The notes: generated by a model from the sequence alone, not told the origin. 64,000 bases of DNA from Sphagnum compactum (GCA_965153455.1 OZ234494.1:11966001-12030000); one strand, 5' to 3'; positions 1 through 12,799 are shown, counted from the stretch's first letter. Made by a program: numbers and translations.

Positions 1-1773
1 AATGAGAATGAGCATAAAACGAGAGTTTCATTGTGCAAATAACTTAGGGAAAAAGCTTGCTCACTCACCCTGTCATTCAGGTGTATTATGCCAGACAACA
101 CCACATACCTACCCCTTTCCTATATACAGACCAAGAGAGAATCCAGATTGCTCCAGAGGCAGCTGAGGAGTCTTTTCAGATCACTCAAGGTCAGAGGTAA
201 GAAATCACACTTTTCTGATGCCATCTGTATCTGCTCTCTTATGATGTAACAACCAGCTCATGTGGATTAAGAAACATCAAGTTGGGCCAGAACTTGCCTC
301 GAACAAAAGGGATTTCATCCACATGCTCGAACAAGATTGGCACCGATACAAACTCATGCAATAGTTGTAATTTAGAATCCACTCCCAATTTGGACTACCA
401 GCGGCCATCTCAAATGCAGCAACTTTCTTGTTCACATCACACTAGGGATGAGCTTGACAGTCTTACAAAAATCGTGCAAACTCGTAACTCCAAGTGCTGC
501 TGGAAATGTCATGTGTTGGGTTTCACATCATTTGGTCACTGCTTGCAGGTGCGCCACATGCTTGGTGTACCAAAATACATACGAACATACTACCAACATT
601 TTCGACATACCAATTCACAGATCTCTTCTATTGCTGAGCTCGTTCTACCTTGTCACTTGATTTCAACTTGAATTCTACGACAATAAACCTGCTGGAAAAC
701 AACATGAAGAATACCCATCCTGCATCCACAGAATCATGACCAGCTTAACACAGTGACTATTATGCACCAGCCAAGTTCTCTTGTGCGAAATTTTGCATCT
801 ATGCAGCACTCCTTTTTTTTGGACTGTCGCAAGATTCCTTTTAGATGCCTTTTCGTTCACCACATTGTGAGGAGAAAAAACATGGAAGTCACCATATTTA
901 GTAGATAGTGGGTTCTTGGAGGTCACCAAAGCATAGCAGGATTCTAGAAAATGTCTACTGTCTTCTCTGATGTGCAGCCAAATTTGGCTCTTTCCTCTTG
1001 TGGTTTCTTCCTCTTGTGAATGGCTGCCAATGTGGCTACATCACAAAATTGAAAACCAAAAAAAAAACCTATTATGCACATGCAAGATACAGAAAAGACC
1101 CCAAAAAAATTTCTTGCTTGATCAAAGAATGAGAGAATAAACAATCAGATGCCTCATGTTGTGGCATATGTAGATATACATGTTTCTTGCTGGATCACAG
1201 AATCACACAAGTCCTGAGCCTTGATAAGTAACCTCTACAAAAGGGATTGAGACCTTGAGAACCTTCTTCCCTTCTGCAAACCTTGAGCATTTCAGCAGCA
1301 GCAACAACTGCACAACACAAGAATGTCAACATTGGTATCCACCAACACACTTTCATCATGCATCAGGAATTTTTGAACCTCAAGAAACCCATGAAGCAGA
1401 CGTAGACTGAAAATGTACAAAAATCTGATGTTTCAGGGGCATTCACAATGTGTTGTTCAACAGTGGGTTGTGAATGTCATGCCTGCTCGTGAAACACCAG
1501 TCTTCTTGCACAATGGACCCCATTGGAACCAAAGTAAATTGGAAAAGGATGTCAGGATAGAAAGGAAAGATTGAATGGTAACTTCAGAGTTTGATCTGTG
1601 TGCTGGTGAAACCAAAAGGAAAGTCTCCTTACAGAATTTCTTGCTGTCTTTGATGTTTTTCTTTTCACTGGCCCCTTCCTTTCTGCTGCCAGGTTTTTGC
1701 CAGAAACTCTGATACACTCCAGGCAGACAGAGAGTATTTATACCTTGAAAGTGATGATGTGACTGGGGTGCAG
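1..1773. other. No gene recognised; 5' flank of ligase pseudogene
   Basis: I see no conserved protein in this stretch on either strand. It is where the N-terminal exons of the DNA ligase downstream should lie, but none of the ligase N-terminal motifs is visible, so they are either lost or upstream of the window. Bases 1693-1773 are open in the same frame as the first recognisable ligase exon and follow a CAG, so that exon may begin earlier than I mark it. Bases about 860-1060 are a copy of the dispersed repeat described separately. Confidence 0.5.
860..1060 (+). repeat. Copy of dispersed GCCAAATTTGGC repeat
   Basis: This segment shares, in the same order, the pieces ATATTTAG, GGTCACCAAAG, AGGATTCTAGAAAATG, TCTCTGA, GCCAAATTTGGCT, TTCCTCTTGTG and GGCTACATCACAAAATTG with copies at about 7.22-7.56 kb, 36.18-36.44 kb and 48.59-48.83 kb. 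It contains no open frame. It is diverged, so its limits are approximate. Confidence 0.6.
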
Positions 1774-2812
1774 GCAGAGGAAATCATGAAACACACATAT
1801 TCAGTGCTCCCCATTTATGAACAGATAATAGATGCAGTGCTGAAATTTGGAATTTGTAAGCTGTCAGAAGTCTGTAGCTTCAAACTGGGTGTCCCTGTGA
1901 GACCCATGCTCGCAAAGCCCACCACAGGAGTCTCTGAGGTTCTCAACAAGTTCCAGGACATGGACTTCACATGTGAATACAAGTATGATGGAGAGAGAGC
2001 TCAGGTTCTCCCCCATTGATGTTTCTTTTGTGATTGAAGTCTTTTATCAGACCTCTTGTTATTAGGGGGTGTTGGGTTAGCTGTCACTCCTAGCAAACCA
2101 TATCTAACATGATTGTATTCGCATTCAATCTTTTTATCAGAGTCGGTATGATGACAGTGGATACATCTCTTGGAGAGATTGCAGATACATTATATGGAAG
2201 ATGGAGCTATCCAGATTTTATAGCCGAAATGCAGAACACAACACTGGGAAGTTCCCTGATACTGTAGCTGCAACACCTAGGTGTGTAATGGATCTTTTAG
2301 TCGTCACCTTCAACTGCATGAACAGAAGCCAAATTTTGCCATCTTGCATCTTCTATGAGCCTTAAATCAGGCCACTGAATCTGTGCTATTCAAGGAGCTT
2401 AGTCCCTGAGCATTTGGAAGGCTCTTTTTTGGACTTTGTACCTCTACTTGCAAAACCAAGATCCGTAATTTTGGCCTAATCTCAGCAATGCAATGTGCAG
2501 TTTATGTGCTTCTGATATTCTTCAATCCATAGCAAATTAGCTCTCCATAGTCTGATGGTGCTCATCAAAGGAGTTCTAATCCTTTTCAAGATCTGCTGTG
2601 GACCTCATTCTTGTATTTTATGGCTGGGTGCAGATTCATGAAACCAGGTGTGACATCGTTTGTTTTGGATTGTGAGGTGGTAGCTTATGATTGTGAAAAG
2701 AACAAAAACTTTCCAGTCCAGGTGAGTGCTCAGAAACACATCAGCATAGTTTCTGGATTCTTGGATGCCATCCTAAATTTGGTTTCTTCTGAATCTTGTC
2801 AATGATTTTGAA

Positions 2813-2843
<31 letters not shown>

Positions 2844-5800
2844 TCAGTTGATCAGAGATGCTCATCCAGGATCATGTCAATTTTTTGGACAATATGGGGT
2901 TCCCTTGTCAAGAAACAAATTGGGTCTCCAGGTTCTGTCCTCAGATGGTGGTAGATGTTTTGATATGGCAATTTCATGCAGCAGGCCTCAAGTGTTGGTA
3001 GGAGAAGAAAGATGTTGAAGGTAATGAGGAAGAGTTGAGCTGATTTGAAAACTTGTAATTTGGATGCAGATCCTGAGCACAAGGGCTAGAAAAGGAGTAT
3101 CACTGAGCACTATTAAGGTTCAAGTTTGCTTGTTTACATTTGACCTTTTGTATTTAAATGGTCATCCGCTGCTACGGGAACAGCTCAACATACGAAGAGA
3201 GGATAATTTTCTTGGCCTTCAGTTGTAGGGTCTTTCCTGGTACTTCTGCAAATCTGTGTTCTTGTTTTTGGAGTAAGTTTGGAGTTGGTATTGTTTCAAT
3301 GACTTTGGATGGGTTTGCACCATGTTGACATCTCGATATCCCTGGTGATGTGTAGCACTTATATGCATCCTTCTTAGAGATGGATGGAGAGTTCAGATTT
3401 GCAACAGCCAATAATTCAAATGACCTGGAGGAAATTCGGAAGTTCCTTAAAGATGCTATTGATCACAGGTCTCTCTCCTACTCACTTGTGTTTTCTGTCT
3501 TTAGCTAGAAGGTAGGGTACCATGCCACATGTTTGTTTCCCTTTTTTCCTTCGTCTCTGATCTCTAGACTGGATGTTAGCTGGTTGGTTTTTTTCTTTTT
3601 TCATTTTTTCATTTGTCTTGCTATGTGAAACATGTGGAAGGTGAGGAAATGATGAATTTTCTCAGGCATTGATACCATGAGACTCAAGCAAAATGGCTAC
3701 ATCAAACAACAAACTGCTTTGGCAAAGCATTTCCAACTTTGTTTTAATTGTTGGAATTGAAATGGGGGCCTAGTGATGGACAGTTATGAGGGACTTTTAG
3801 CGAAGACATTGACAAAGGATGCAACATACAAGCCTGCCAAGTGATCCAACAAGTGGCTCAAGCTCAAAAAGGATTAGATGACATCGTAACTTTTCCCCAC
3901 CCCCCCTGCATTCCTAAGACCTATGCATGTCTGACCTTTCAGTTGATTGCAATCCTTGCCTTTTCAAATTTCATGACTGAATACACCACTATGTATGTGG
4001 GCTCCAAATAAGTTGGTTGAGAGCCTCCATTTTTCAGTGAGCTGAAATTCTTTGTTGTGTAATCTGAGGTGTTTTGTTACAGCCTAGCAGTTCTATTTCC
4101 TGAGTATACAGGGGTTTTCAATTCAAGCAGCTTTAATTTCCTTCTTATAGCAAATTCCACCACAGGACAGGGGACTCCCTCAATCTTGTGCCAATTGGAG
4201 CATTTTTTATGACCATGGAAAACGTGTGGGTGAGTGACACAGTCCTAAAATTCCTTCAGAACTTGTATACCTGTTGTTTGATACTTTGCTCTAGAAAATC
4301 ATTGATAGTTGTCTGTGTAATCATACCTGGATTCAGTCCTGTCTCTGAGCATGCCATTATGTTGTTGCTGGGACTGAAGTGTGGTTGGTGAGTGGTGTGG
4401 AGCAGGGGTATATGGGGCATTTTTGCTGGCGTGCTATGATGAAGATCGTGAGGAGTTTCAGAGCATCTGCAAAATTGGTGGAACACACTGAATCCAAAAC
4501 TGGAAACATTTTGCCTAGTGTTCTGCTACTGTGTGATAAGTTTGCTGAATAGAAATGTCTTCATTGTCACTTTGATTTTGAGATGAGCCTGTCTGACAGA
4601 TGAGCATATGCCAGATGCTTTTGTTGTAACTTTTTGCATAAAACTAGTGAAACCCCTTACATAATAGCTACCAATTGATGACTGTTCCATGCTTTGGTGC
4701 TCTTTGAAGACTTGAGCAAATGTTGTGTAGTCATAATCATGTTTGTCCTTTTCCACCTTCTCAGGAACGGGCTTCGCAGAGGCAGTACTGGAGGAATGCT
4801 CCACAACATTACAGAGTCGTGTTATTGACCAGCCTAAGGTGCTTTACATGGGAATGACCATTTGTTTTATGATACTATGTTCCAGGACTGCTGTAGCCCA
4901 GTCACATAAGAGAATTGTGTGCCTTGCATGAAGAGGAATTTCAATCCAGGATTAACAAAATAATCCATGGGTCATTTGCTGCTAGCTCCACTTTTGTAAT
5001 ATTACCATCTACACACTATCACAATTGTGCAGAAGACCTAAAAAGAGGATCTAGGCACAGCAGCACTTCAGTGGTAGCTTAGTTATTACATGGTCTTTTC
5101 TGAGCTAGTTTGTTCAACACTGCATGAAATTGGGGTCTAAACTTGATGATCTCATCTTATCTTTGGGTATTCTCAGATCTGTCTCCTTTTGGTGTGTCTC
5201 TGAATCAGTAATTGGGTGGTGCTACAGAGTTACTATGGATATGGGGAGACCATCGCTGTTGATGTGTGGTTTGATGAAGTTGAGGTATAGCACTTTGTTA
5301 TTGCTTATTCATCTTTTTCTTTTCCAAGAGTGGTAGCTCAGAGAATAAAGGGTCACCTTCTTAAAAAGAATATGGAAATCTGGACAGGTTTGGGAAGTGA
5401 AGGCAGCAGAGTTGAGCATCAGTCCTGTTCACCGAGCAGCAATCAGCTTGGTTGACTCCAGCAAGGTACATCAATATTTCTACAGAGTTCTCTTACGGTG
5501 TGTAGTGTCGAGTTTTTCTGTTTGCAACCACATTGAAGAGTTTGACATTGCCAAAACACTATGCCAACAGATTTCTTCTAGTTTTTTATGCAGCATACTG
5601 ACATCTCATGTCAAATGTTTGCCAATGAAGGGTATCTCCTTGCGATTTCCCAGACTGGTTAGACTCCGTGAAGACAAGACTCCAGTGGAGGCCACTTCAG
5701 CTGAGCAGGTGACAATCTTAACCATTCCTGACAAGTAGGAAACAAGAAAGACTGTTGTTAATTGAAGCTATTTTTTGTTTGCTGTCATTTTAGATTGCTC

Positions 5801-5910
5801 AGATGGAGGAAACCCCACTTTCTAACAAGTGTTATGAACAGATTGCAGAACTGTATTGGGCTCAAAAGATAAACCATGGCACAGCTGATGACAATGAAGA
5901 TGAGGATTAA
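1774..5910 (+). pseudogene. DNA ligase 1 (ATP-dependent) pseudogene, catalytic and OB-fold part
   Basis: Exons that I can place are 1774-2004, 2185-2280, 2634-2721, 3070-about 3225, about 3379-3468, 3784-3885, 4166-4229, 4406-4477, 4765-4838, 5228-5284, 5388-5465, 5631-5708 and 5794-5910 (TAA). They encode, in order, the ligase I signatures EYKYDGERAQ (motif I, adenylated Lys present), [70 protein letters not shown] and ISLRFPRLVRLREDKTPEEAT-like sequence. The family seals nicks in DNA replication and repair in the nucleus. Breaks: an extra T in the T-run at 2216-2219; TGA at 3842-3844 where an Arg codon is expected; TAG at 3875-3877 where Tyr is expected; two extra T in the run at 4203-4208. 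The join between the exons at 3.2 and 3.4 kb cannot be made in frame with any GT-AG pair I found. Introns are retained, so this is a duplicated rather than a retroposed copy. The N-terminal part is not seen. Confidence 0.9.
2812..2843. repeat. (ACAG)n microsatellite
   Basis: Eight consecutive ACAG units lie in an intron of the ligase pseudogene. Confidence 0.95.
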
Positions 5911-8700
5911 ACCACAGATAAGAAACACTTAACAAAATTAGTAGGCTCCTCCAGTGTCTATTAATTTGACCACAAAGGTCTCCAGCCAGCTTTGTTATGA
6001 AATCCATGAACACTCTCAGTGTTGGCAAGAGTAAGCAAGCACCCATTTTTTATGAAAAGAGAGTTGATTTCAGTGCACTTCCCAACTTGCACATTACTGC
6101 GCTACTAGTGTTGGGCTACCTTGTCCACTGTTTTTAGATCTGTTCTTCAAAGACTACTAGTGTGGCCTGGCACCCGTTGGCCCAAGCATGAACCCATTAC
6201 AAAATAGGGAAACTCAACATGTGAACATTGTTTTGCAATGTATGTATCGATTTTTTGAACAGCCAAATATGAAAGGAAATCATGCTTGAATTGAATGAAT
6301 GGTAAGCCTTCAAGTGTTACCACGTTCTCAACTGGTTTTTCCTTCCAAAACCTGGTTCCAAAAAGACACCAAGAACACGATCTGAAGCATCCCCGTTTGG
6401 TGGAACTCATAACTACAAAACAAAACAAAACAAAACAAACTACCTTCCTTCATAGATAGATAGATGGGTGATGGTTGTTTCACACGAAATACCTTGTCTA
6501 GTGCTTCTAGATTATTCTTTGAAGACTATTGGCTATGGTTTGTTTTCATAGCTCCAAGGCCGCTTTGAACTGAAAACACACTTTGAAGTGAAATGCAAGA
6601 GGATTTACTTGTCTTGTGATGGGCCTCATTGATTGGCCCATTACAAGGAAAAACATGCTTCTAAACTTATGACACTCCCCAGATAGAATTTGCTTTAACC
6701 TCTCCATTTGGCCCATCTATGTAAGGTTAAAAGGATCTTTGGGCAAAGCAATTTGGGTTAAAAAGACAATCTACTGTGAACAAGGTGGGGGGAACTATGG
6801 GAACAATGTAAGGAACATGTGATCAAGGAGAGAGGATGAATTAAAAGAACATATGATTTGGAAAAAGATTGATATATCATCAATTGGGAACTCTATTGGG
6901 AACAGTCGGAAACAGAACTGTCCCTTGGGAGCATCTTGACATTCTGATTGGCTGTTAGGTCATAAGTTATATAACCCATAACCTTTGACCTCCATTTCAC
7001 TAGTGAGTTACTAGTTATCACAAGGTACCACCCTGAGGACTCATTCGCCCAATAATGGTTCTGTAACCCTTTGCAGCTTGGATGAAGATTTCATAATCAC
7101 CCTCTGTGTGGATGAAAAGAGGGGCATCACGATTCTCATGAGGGATGATTTTAGTCTGGTAACCAGCTCACATGTGTTGGTTACCTAGTTCAAAACCCCC
7201 TAAATTGGGGAATTTTTTTGAATTCCCCAATGATGTTTTTTGTTTTTTTTTTTTTTTTTGGGGCGAGTTTTTGCACTTTGCCGGAAAAAAAAAAAAAAAT
7301 CAATTCTAGTGGGAATTGCTCAAAGTGTTTATTTGGAAAAAAATACACAAAATTTGCCATATTTTGAAGGAAAAAATGTTAAAAGTTTGCCAGATTTAGA
7401 CAATGAGTTCTGGTAGGTCGCCAAAACTAGGCAGGATTCCAAAATATTTCTACTCTCCTCTCTGACCTCTAGCCAAATTTGGCTAATTCCTCGTGTGGAT
7501 GATCACTACTAGTCCACATAATTGACAAAATTGGGGGGGGGGAAAAAAAATTTTAAAAATTTATGAATTCTCATCCGAAAATTAAAAATGAAAATCCTGG
7601 GCCTCTTCTACTAATACTGGCTCACCTCATTGGATGATGCTTAGAATTCATCAAACAAACTGTCCTCAACATCCCTTTTCAGCTAAGCTAATGTTGGGGG
7701 CAATATATTATGGGGATAATTGATTGGAGCCACACTAGCAATCATCCACAAAAGGGTTTAGCCAAATTTGGCTACATTGTCAAAGAGGAAACTATAAACA
7801 TTTGAGAATTTGGCATTTTTTTCCCTGCAAAAAAAAATCCTTTATATGATCGAACCTCACTAAATTATTTTTTTTGGACACCAAGTGGTGGATCTTTCAC
7901 CTGAAAAGAAAATTGTTGGTGGGAGAACAAATACATCTTTCCCACTAATTGACATGAACATGCAACACCAACACCAAAATAGATTACTAGAGGTAAAATT
8001 TCAATATATCAAGTTGTTTTTTTTCTTATGTTTTCATATGGTTTCCAATAATTCATCATTATTTATGTCAATATCAAATTTAATTTAAAATAATATACAT
8101 TTCATGAACATGAAAAGATACATGAATTATTATTTTTTATATTCATGTTGGTGGATTTTTTTTTAATATTTATAAGATGGAGATAGTTATTAAGAAAGAA
8201 ATGAAATAATTAGGCTTGGAAATGAGATAATTATTATTTTTGAAATTATCTTTGGCAATGTTCAGAGACAACTATCCAATAGGAATTGTTTTTGAATTCG
8301 TCCGAGGAGCACCATATGATAGATTCCAAAAAAAAACACCCATATACCAATTCCTTCAAGAAAACCATCACTAGGATTAATTATTGCCTATGGCCAAAAA
8401 AAAAAGGATGGGAAGATTGGATAAATAATGAACAACCTTATAGGATCTAAGTTTGACTAGGGACCTATTTTTGGACTCAAGTATTGGTACTTAGATAATA
8501 GATTTATTGAAATAGATCATGGTTATAATTAGTATTTTAGTAGTTGATGATTTCAATAATTAGTAGCTTCATGTACCCACATTAGCACACATTATATAGT
8601 AACAACAAGTTAATTTTCGAACTAGGTTCAACACATTTGTAGAACAATGCTCAACATGAAAAAAAATTAGATTTTTTTATATTGTACTGTTACACATTGT
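5911..8700. other. Intergenic, AT-rich; no gene seen
   Basis: I found no conserved coding sequence. At 6416-6440 there is an (AAAAC)n tract followed by CTACCTTCCTTCATAGATAG; the same tract-plus-motif recurs twice at 35.18-35.28 kb. Bases 7220-7560 are a copy of the dispersed GCCAAATTTGGC repeat. The open frame at 7885-8088 has no recognisable family and no supporting context. Confidence 0.5.
7220..7560 (+). repeat. Copy of dispersed GCCAAATTTGGC repeat
   Basis: It starts with a long T run followed by GGGGCGAGTTTTTGCAC and continues through GCCAGATTTAG, GTAGGTCGCCAAAA, GGCAGGATTCCAAAATATTT, CTCTGACCTCTAGCC, AAATTTGGCTAATTCC and GTGGATGATCAC to a G/A-rich end. It is the longest copy in the window. 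A shorter related piece, AGCCAAATTTGGCTACATTG, follows at 7758. Confidence 0.65.
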
Positions 8701-8724
8701 TAACATTGTAAATATCTTTTTTAA

Positions 8725-9620
8725 ACAATTTCAAAGAAAAAAGTTGTGATGCAATGGTTAGAATCTTTCCCTCAACTCAAAGGTTCAAGATTCAATTTTA
8801 TTTTCAATTTTATTTTTTAAATGAAATGAATGAAAAAATATAATAACATTTAAATATTTTTTTTAAATTAATTTCCCTTAAGAAACAATTTTCCTTAAGA
8901 AAAGAAGACAAAATGCTAGTTTTAAACAAATTGCCCAAAGAAACAATATAAGTTTCCATGGAACAAAATGAAATTCTCCAAAAGTAAAAAGGTTTTTTAA
9001 AGAACAAATGAAATACCCTGAAAAACAACTTTCACGAGGAGTAATAAAAGTTTCCCAAGGAAAAAAACAACTTCTTTTCTCCAAGGAACTTGAGCCCTTC
9101 CTCAAGGAAAGTTCATTGTTCCTTAGGAATGTTGCCCTTTTTTTCAAGGAACTCCTTCTACTCATGAAAATTGTTTTTTGGGGAAATTCCCTAAGGAAGT
9201 TAATCCCTTGTTCCCTTAAGCACATGATTACCTTTAGGAAATAACCATGTTGCTTTGGGGAATAAGGGGTTTAAATTGGCTTAAGGAACAATCATGTGCT
9301 AGTAGAAAGAGCTTAAGTTGCCTTGTGGAACAACTTAAGCTTTTGCTCCCTTCAGAACATAGTTGTTCCTTGATGAATAACTTAAAGCCCTTTCTCCCTT
9401 GAGAACATGATGTTTCCTAGGGCAACTTAAGTCCTTTTTCTTGCAAACATGATTTTCTTTGAAAAAATTGTTCTTGAATAACTAACTTTAAAAAATTGCC
9501 AAATGACAATTTATTTTCACTCATTCTATTCATGAATGAAAAAAAATTCAAAAAAAAAATTGAACCTAGGACTTTTAGGTTGTGAGGGAAACTTAACCAT
9601 TCCATTAGTTTTCTTCCTTT
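8725..9620. mobile_element. Fold-back element with internal TTCCTTAAGGAA-type palindromes
   Basis: The left end (about 8725-8850) reads TTTCAAAGAAAAAAG, CAATGGTTAGAATC, TTTCCCTCA, AAGGTTCAAGATTCAA, TGAATGAAAAAAT. The reverse complement of the right end (about 9490-9620) reads TTTCAAAGGAAG, GAATGGTTAAG, TTTCCCTCA, CCTAGGTTCAA, TTCATTCATGAAT in the same order, so the two ends are diverged inverted repeats. Between them (8870-9440) are a dozen or more short palindromic blocks based on TTCCTTAAGGAAC, such as those near 9085, 9120, 9190, 9285, 9325, 9370 and 9415. No transposase is present. The stretch TGGTTAGAAT...GGTTCAAGATTC resembles pol III A and B boxes, so a tRNA-derived origin of the ends is possible. 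Insertion limits and target duplications are not resolved. Confidence 0.5.
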
Positions 9621-9649
9621 GAAAATAATGTAAGAAAAAATTATTTCAA

Positions 9650-12350
9650 GCATTAATCATTGTGCAAGTAAAATATATAAAAAGTATGAATTATTTTTCC
9701 TGCTAAGCATTGTACTATATTGTTTTGTAATTGCATTGAACTTAGTGTCACATTTAACTCGCTGCTACTATTTAGTTTGCCCCCATAATGCCAATAACAT
9801 CAATTAAATGGCAACAATCATTACTTACAATTTCTCTCAAAAATGTTAAAATACAATCATTTTCAAATTATCCAAAACTACTCACACCAACTCACCCATA
9901 TAACCATATATGCTTACTCCAATTAATTTTTGGCAAACATATTTGTAGGTAATTTAATCACATTTTTATTTAGAGTTTAGGTTTTGAGAGTTTTTTCAAG
10001 TCTGGAGATCAAGGGTATCTAAAATTGGTGGCTAGTTGGCTCATGCCAAAATACATATGAAAATTTTACACGAATCATGTTCTTTAATTTATGACACATT
10101 TTATCATAAGATTCACTTGTGAAGTATTTGTTCTTAGGAATGTTCTCCTAGTGCTTTAAGTTGTTTGCATTTTTGAAAACTAAAAGGATGTAATAGTGCA
10201 TTGATAGTAAGTTTTGTCTTTGATCCCTTTCCAACATCAGATCAAGACCTACCCTCCATAACAAAGGGTAATAGCATAAGGACATAGGTGCGAGAACATC
10301 AAGATTTAGATGATAATTGGACATTTTTTCCTTCATATACTACACATAAGGTGGGACTTAACTCTGGTGACAAATATTGGATTCCATGTGACCTCCCCTC
10401 CCCCAAGTTAAGAGTTAAGACACCCAACTTGGTCGGAAAAATAGATTGAGATGGATGACCTTACAAATTAACAAACCCACAAACATGTTCGAATCACACC
10501 TACCTTCACAAGGAAGGAGTAGTACCTTCACTCATAATAAATTATCAAAAAAGGTTTCGTAGTCTCCACTTGCTTGCCACCCATCCCTTGAGAGCCAATC
10601 TCTTGTCTAGGGGGTGAGCTTGGCTTTATTTTTTGCCAATGAATTGTCTTCATAAAGACCCGCACCATCTTTTTTTAGTGTTGTTGCACATAGTCTTCCC
10701 TAGAGTAATACAATGGCAAGCTTTTCAAAAACACAATTGCTTGCTTTCATGGGCATTACGTTTTTGAAAAGCTTGTTATTTTTCTGCGACATCCAACATA
10801 TATCATGAGAAACTTTTAATTTAAAAAAATGTTTAAAGCCCTCAAGGGTGAGCTTTATGAGAATTGGGCCCACACTCAAAACACAACTAGTTGCAAACTA
10901 GTTGCATGCAAGAAGCAAAAAAAAGATACAAAAAACATGAAAATAGAACATGGTTCTTCTTATTGCAATAGACATTAGCCTCACAATAAACATGTAAGGT
11001 AGATTTTGTGGTTTAATCCATTACAATGTAAAATATGTGATGTTCATTGTGACACATATTACATTAATATTCCAGTTTGACATTAGTTTTTAACACAAGT
11101 TAGAGTAATGCCAAGCTAATTTCAAATTGTAATATTAGTGTAGTACGTGCCATAATAATGCCACATATTTTACAATGTAATGAATGAAAGAAACCACAAG
11201 TTTACCTCACACATCTCATTAGCCAAGGCCTACAATTGTAGAAAAACCCGATTTTGTTGGAGGGAAACAAATATTTGCCAGCCTAAAAGACATGTTAGAT
11301 TTGGCTTAGTGTATATATTATGGAACATGCTATATCATAAGGTCCCCCCTTAGGCTGTGTAGGGGGCCTCACATATTTTGTAGCAGAAGGGTCTATCTTT
11401 TCAAACCTTTCAAGATTATTGATACCTTCCACTTGGCGGCGCATTGCATTAGAGCATCTCCAGTGGTGCTCAATATGTGACCTTGCAAAAAAATATTTTT
11501 GACCTCCAAGTTTAGTTGTTTACTTTTTTGCCACCTCACCCATAAAACTGAAACTGGGATTGATAGCAAATAGGTGGGGTGGGGACTACCGATAGCAAAC
11601 TACCTGGACCAACGACTGTGATGGGCCAATGAGAAACACTGAACAGAAGTCAGATCAGATTTATTACACTCTTCTCTAGCAGGCGAACACCTCTCTCCTA
11701 TGTGCCTCATACGAGCCTCGGCAAATAAGCAAGAGCCAAAAACTGTTTTCCTGTGCCAAACCGCCATGTTTTGACTTTTCTTCATTCAATTATAATGTTC
11801 AGTGTAACATTCTGAGCACCCCCCCCCCCATGGTGATGCTCTCAGATGTTACATGGATCCATCTCACATAGGGTCAGCAGGTTGCAGCAGCAGCAGCATT
11901 GAGGATGGTATGTGATTCACATCTTTTTTTTTATTTAATTTTTTTTGGGGGGCGAATTTCACACTGTGACAGCAAAAAAATTTGGAGAATGTTTTCATAT
12001 ATTCAAAAAAATTTGGGAAAATCTCACAAAACTTTCAAAAAACACAAAATTGAAAAAAACCCACCAAAAAAAAAACACATGTATGTGAGTAAGAATTCGG
12101 AATTTTTTTTTTATAGAGCATATTCGAAAAAAATTGCTAAAATTTTGGAAAATCCTACCAAACTTTTGAACCACAAATTCTCTTCAAAAAAAGAAAAAGA
12201 AAAACCGTGTATGTGAGTAGGTGATAATACACAACACAAGGTAACTAACTCATCATTATAAAGCTAATCTGATTTAGGATTCTAATCTATTTATTGTTTA
12301 CAATTTTACGTCTGTTTGGGACTAGAAAGTCCATTAGATGAAAGGTAGAT
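9650..12350. other. Intergenic, AT-rich; no gene seen
   Basis: No conserved coding sequence was recognised on either strand. Bases about 11919-12220 begin with a T-rich run and GGGGGGCGAATTTCACAC, like the start of the dispersed repeat at 7.22 kb, and are then filled with A-rich sequence; I treat this as a weak, partial copy. The open frames in the region are AT-rich and show no family features. Confidence 0.45.
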
Positions 12351-12354
12351 CATG

Positions 12355-12790
12355 GAGGACAGATTGTCCTTTGATACCGGCAGCATGCCACAAACTTGGC
12401 CAGGGCGACCGTGTTCATAGTCTACATGAGCTCAGCAAGAATGCTAGTGTGGGTGAGGGGCAGGGCTGAACAAAAGCGTTCTCTAGCTTTTTGTGTATTT
12501 GGACAAACAAAAAACAAGTGTTTTTCATCGTCAACCTTGCCCAAATCGCAGTTTCGACAAAGCCTCTCTGCATATGACACGCCCTTCCACACACCTAGCA
12601 CTACCTCAAACTACGTGTTATCACATCGAAATCGAACCAGAGCTTTCCGTAGTTAAACGCAGCTGATGTCACACAAGTAGCTTTCGTTTTCGTACAACAT
12701 ACCCTTGAAGCGCAAGTATCTTGTCTGCACGCTGGTCCTGATCTCGCGGTTGATAAAGAGATTTTCAATGTAAGCCAACTGCATATTATC
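12355..12790 (-). pseudogene. Reverse transcriptase C-terminal fragment with zf-RVT-type zinc-binding motif
   Basis: Reading the minus strand from about 12790 gives a decayed frame containing RLCRNCDLGKVDDEKHLFFV then CPNT, followed by LPLTHTSILAEL and VALAKFVACC. The C-x2-C-x10-H-x4-C spacing followed by CP is the zinc-binding motif (zf-RVT type) found after the reverse transcriptase domain of many plant non-LTR retrotransposons. Several in-frame stops interrupt the frame upstream, at the position before LRKALVRF and after RCDNT, so the copy is dead. The catalytic reverse transcriptase itself is not found nearby; the fragment is isolated. It differs in family from the element at 16.65-18.75 kb. 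Confidence 0.75.
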
Positions 12791-12799
12791 CTTCACCCT

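Noticed and set aside
282-671. 129-aa open frame at the window start
   Set aside because: It begins at TTG, has no recognisable domain, and its composition looks like untranslated DNA.
2980-3020. Apparent ligase exon reading EKKDVE before GTAATG
   Set aside because: The true exon with ILSTRARKG begins at 3070 and joins in phase to the previous exon; the earlier match is chance.
8745-8800. tRNA gene suggested by TGGTTAGAAT and GGTTCAAGATTC
   Set aside because: No acceptor-stem pairing or full cloverleaf can be drawn; kept only as a possible tRNA-derived origin of the fold-back ends.
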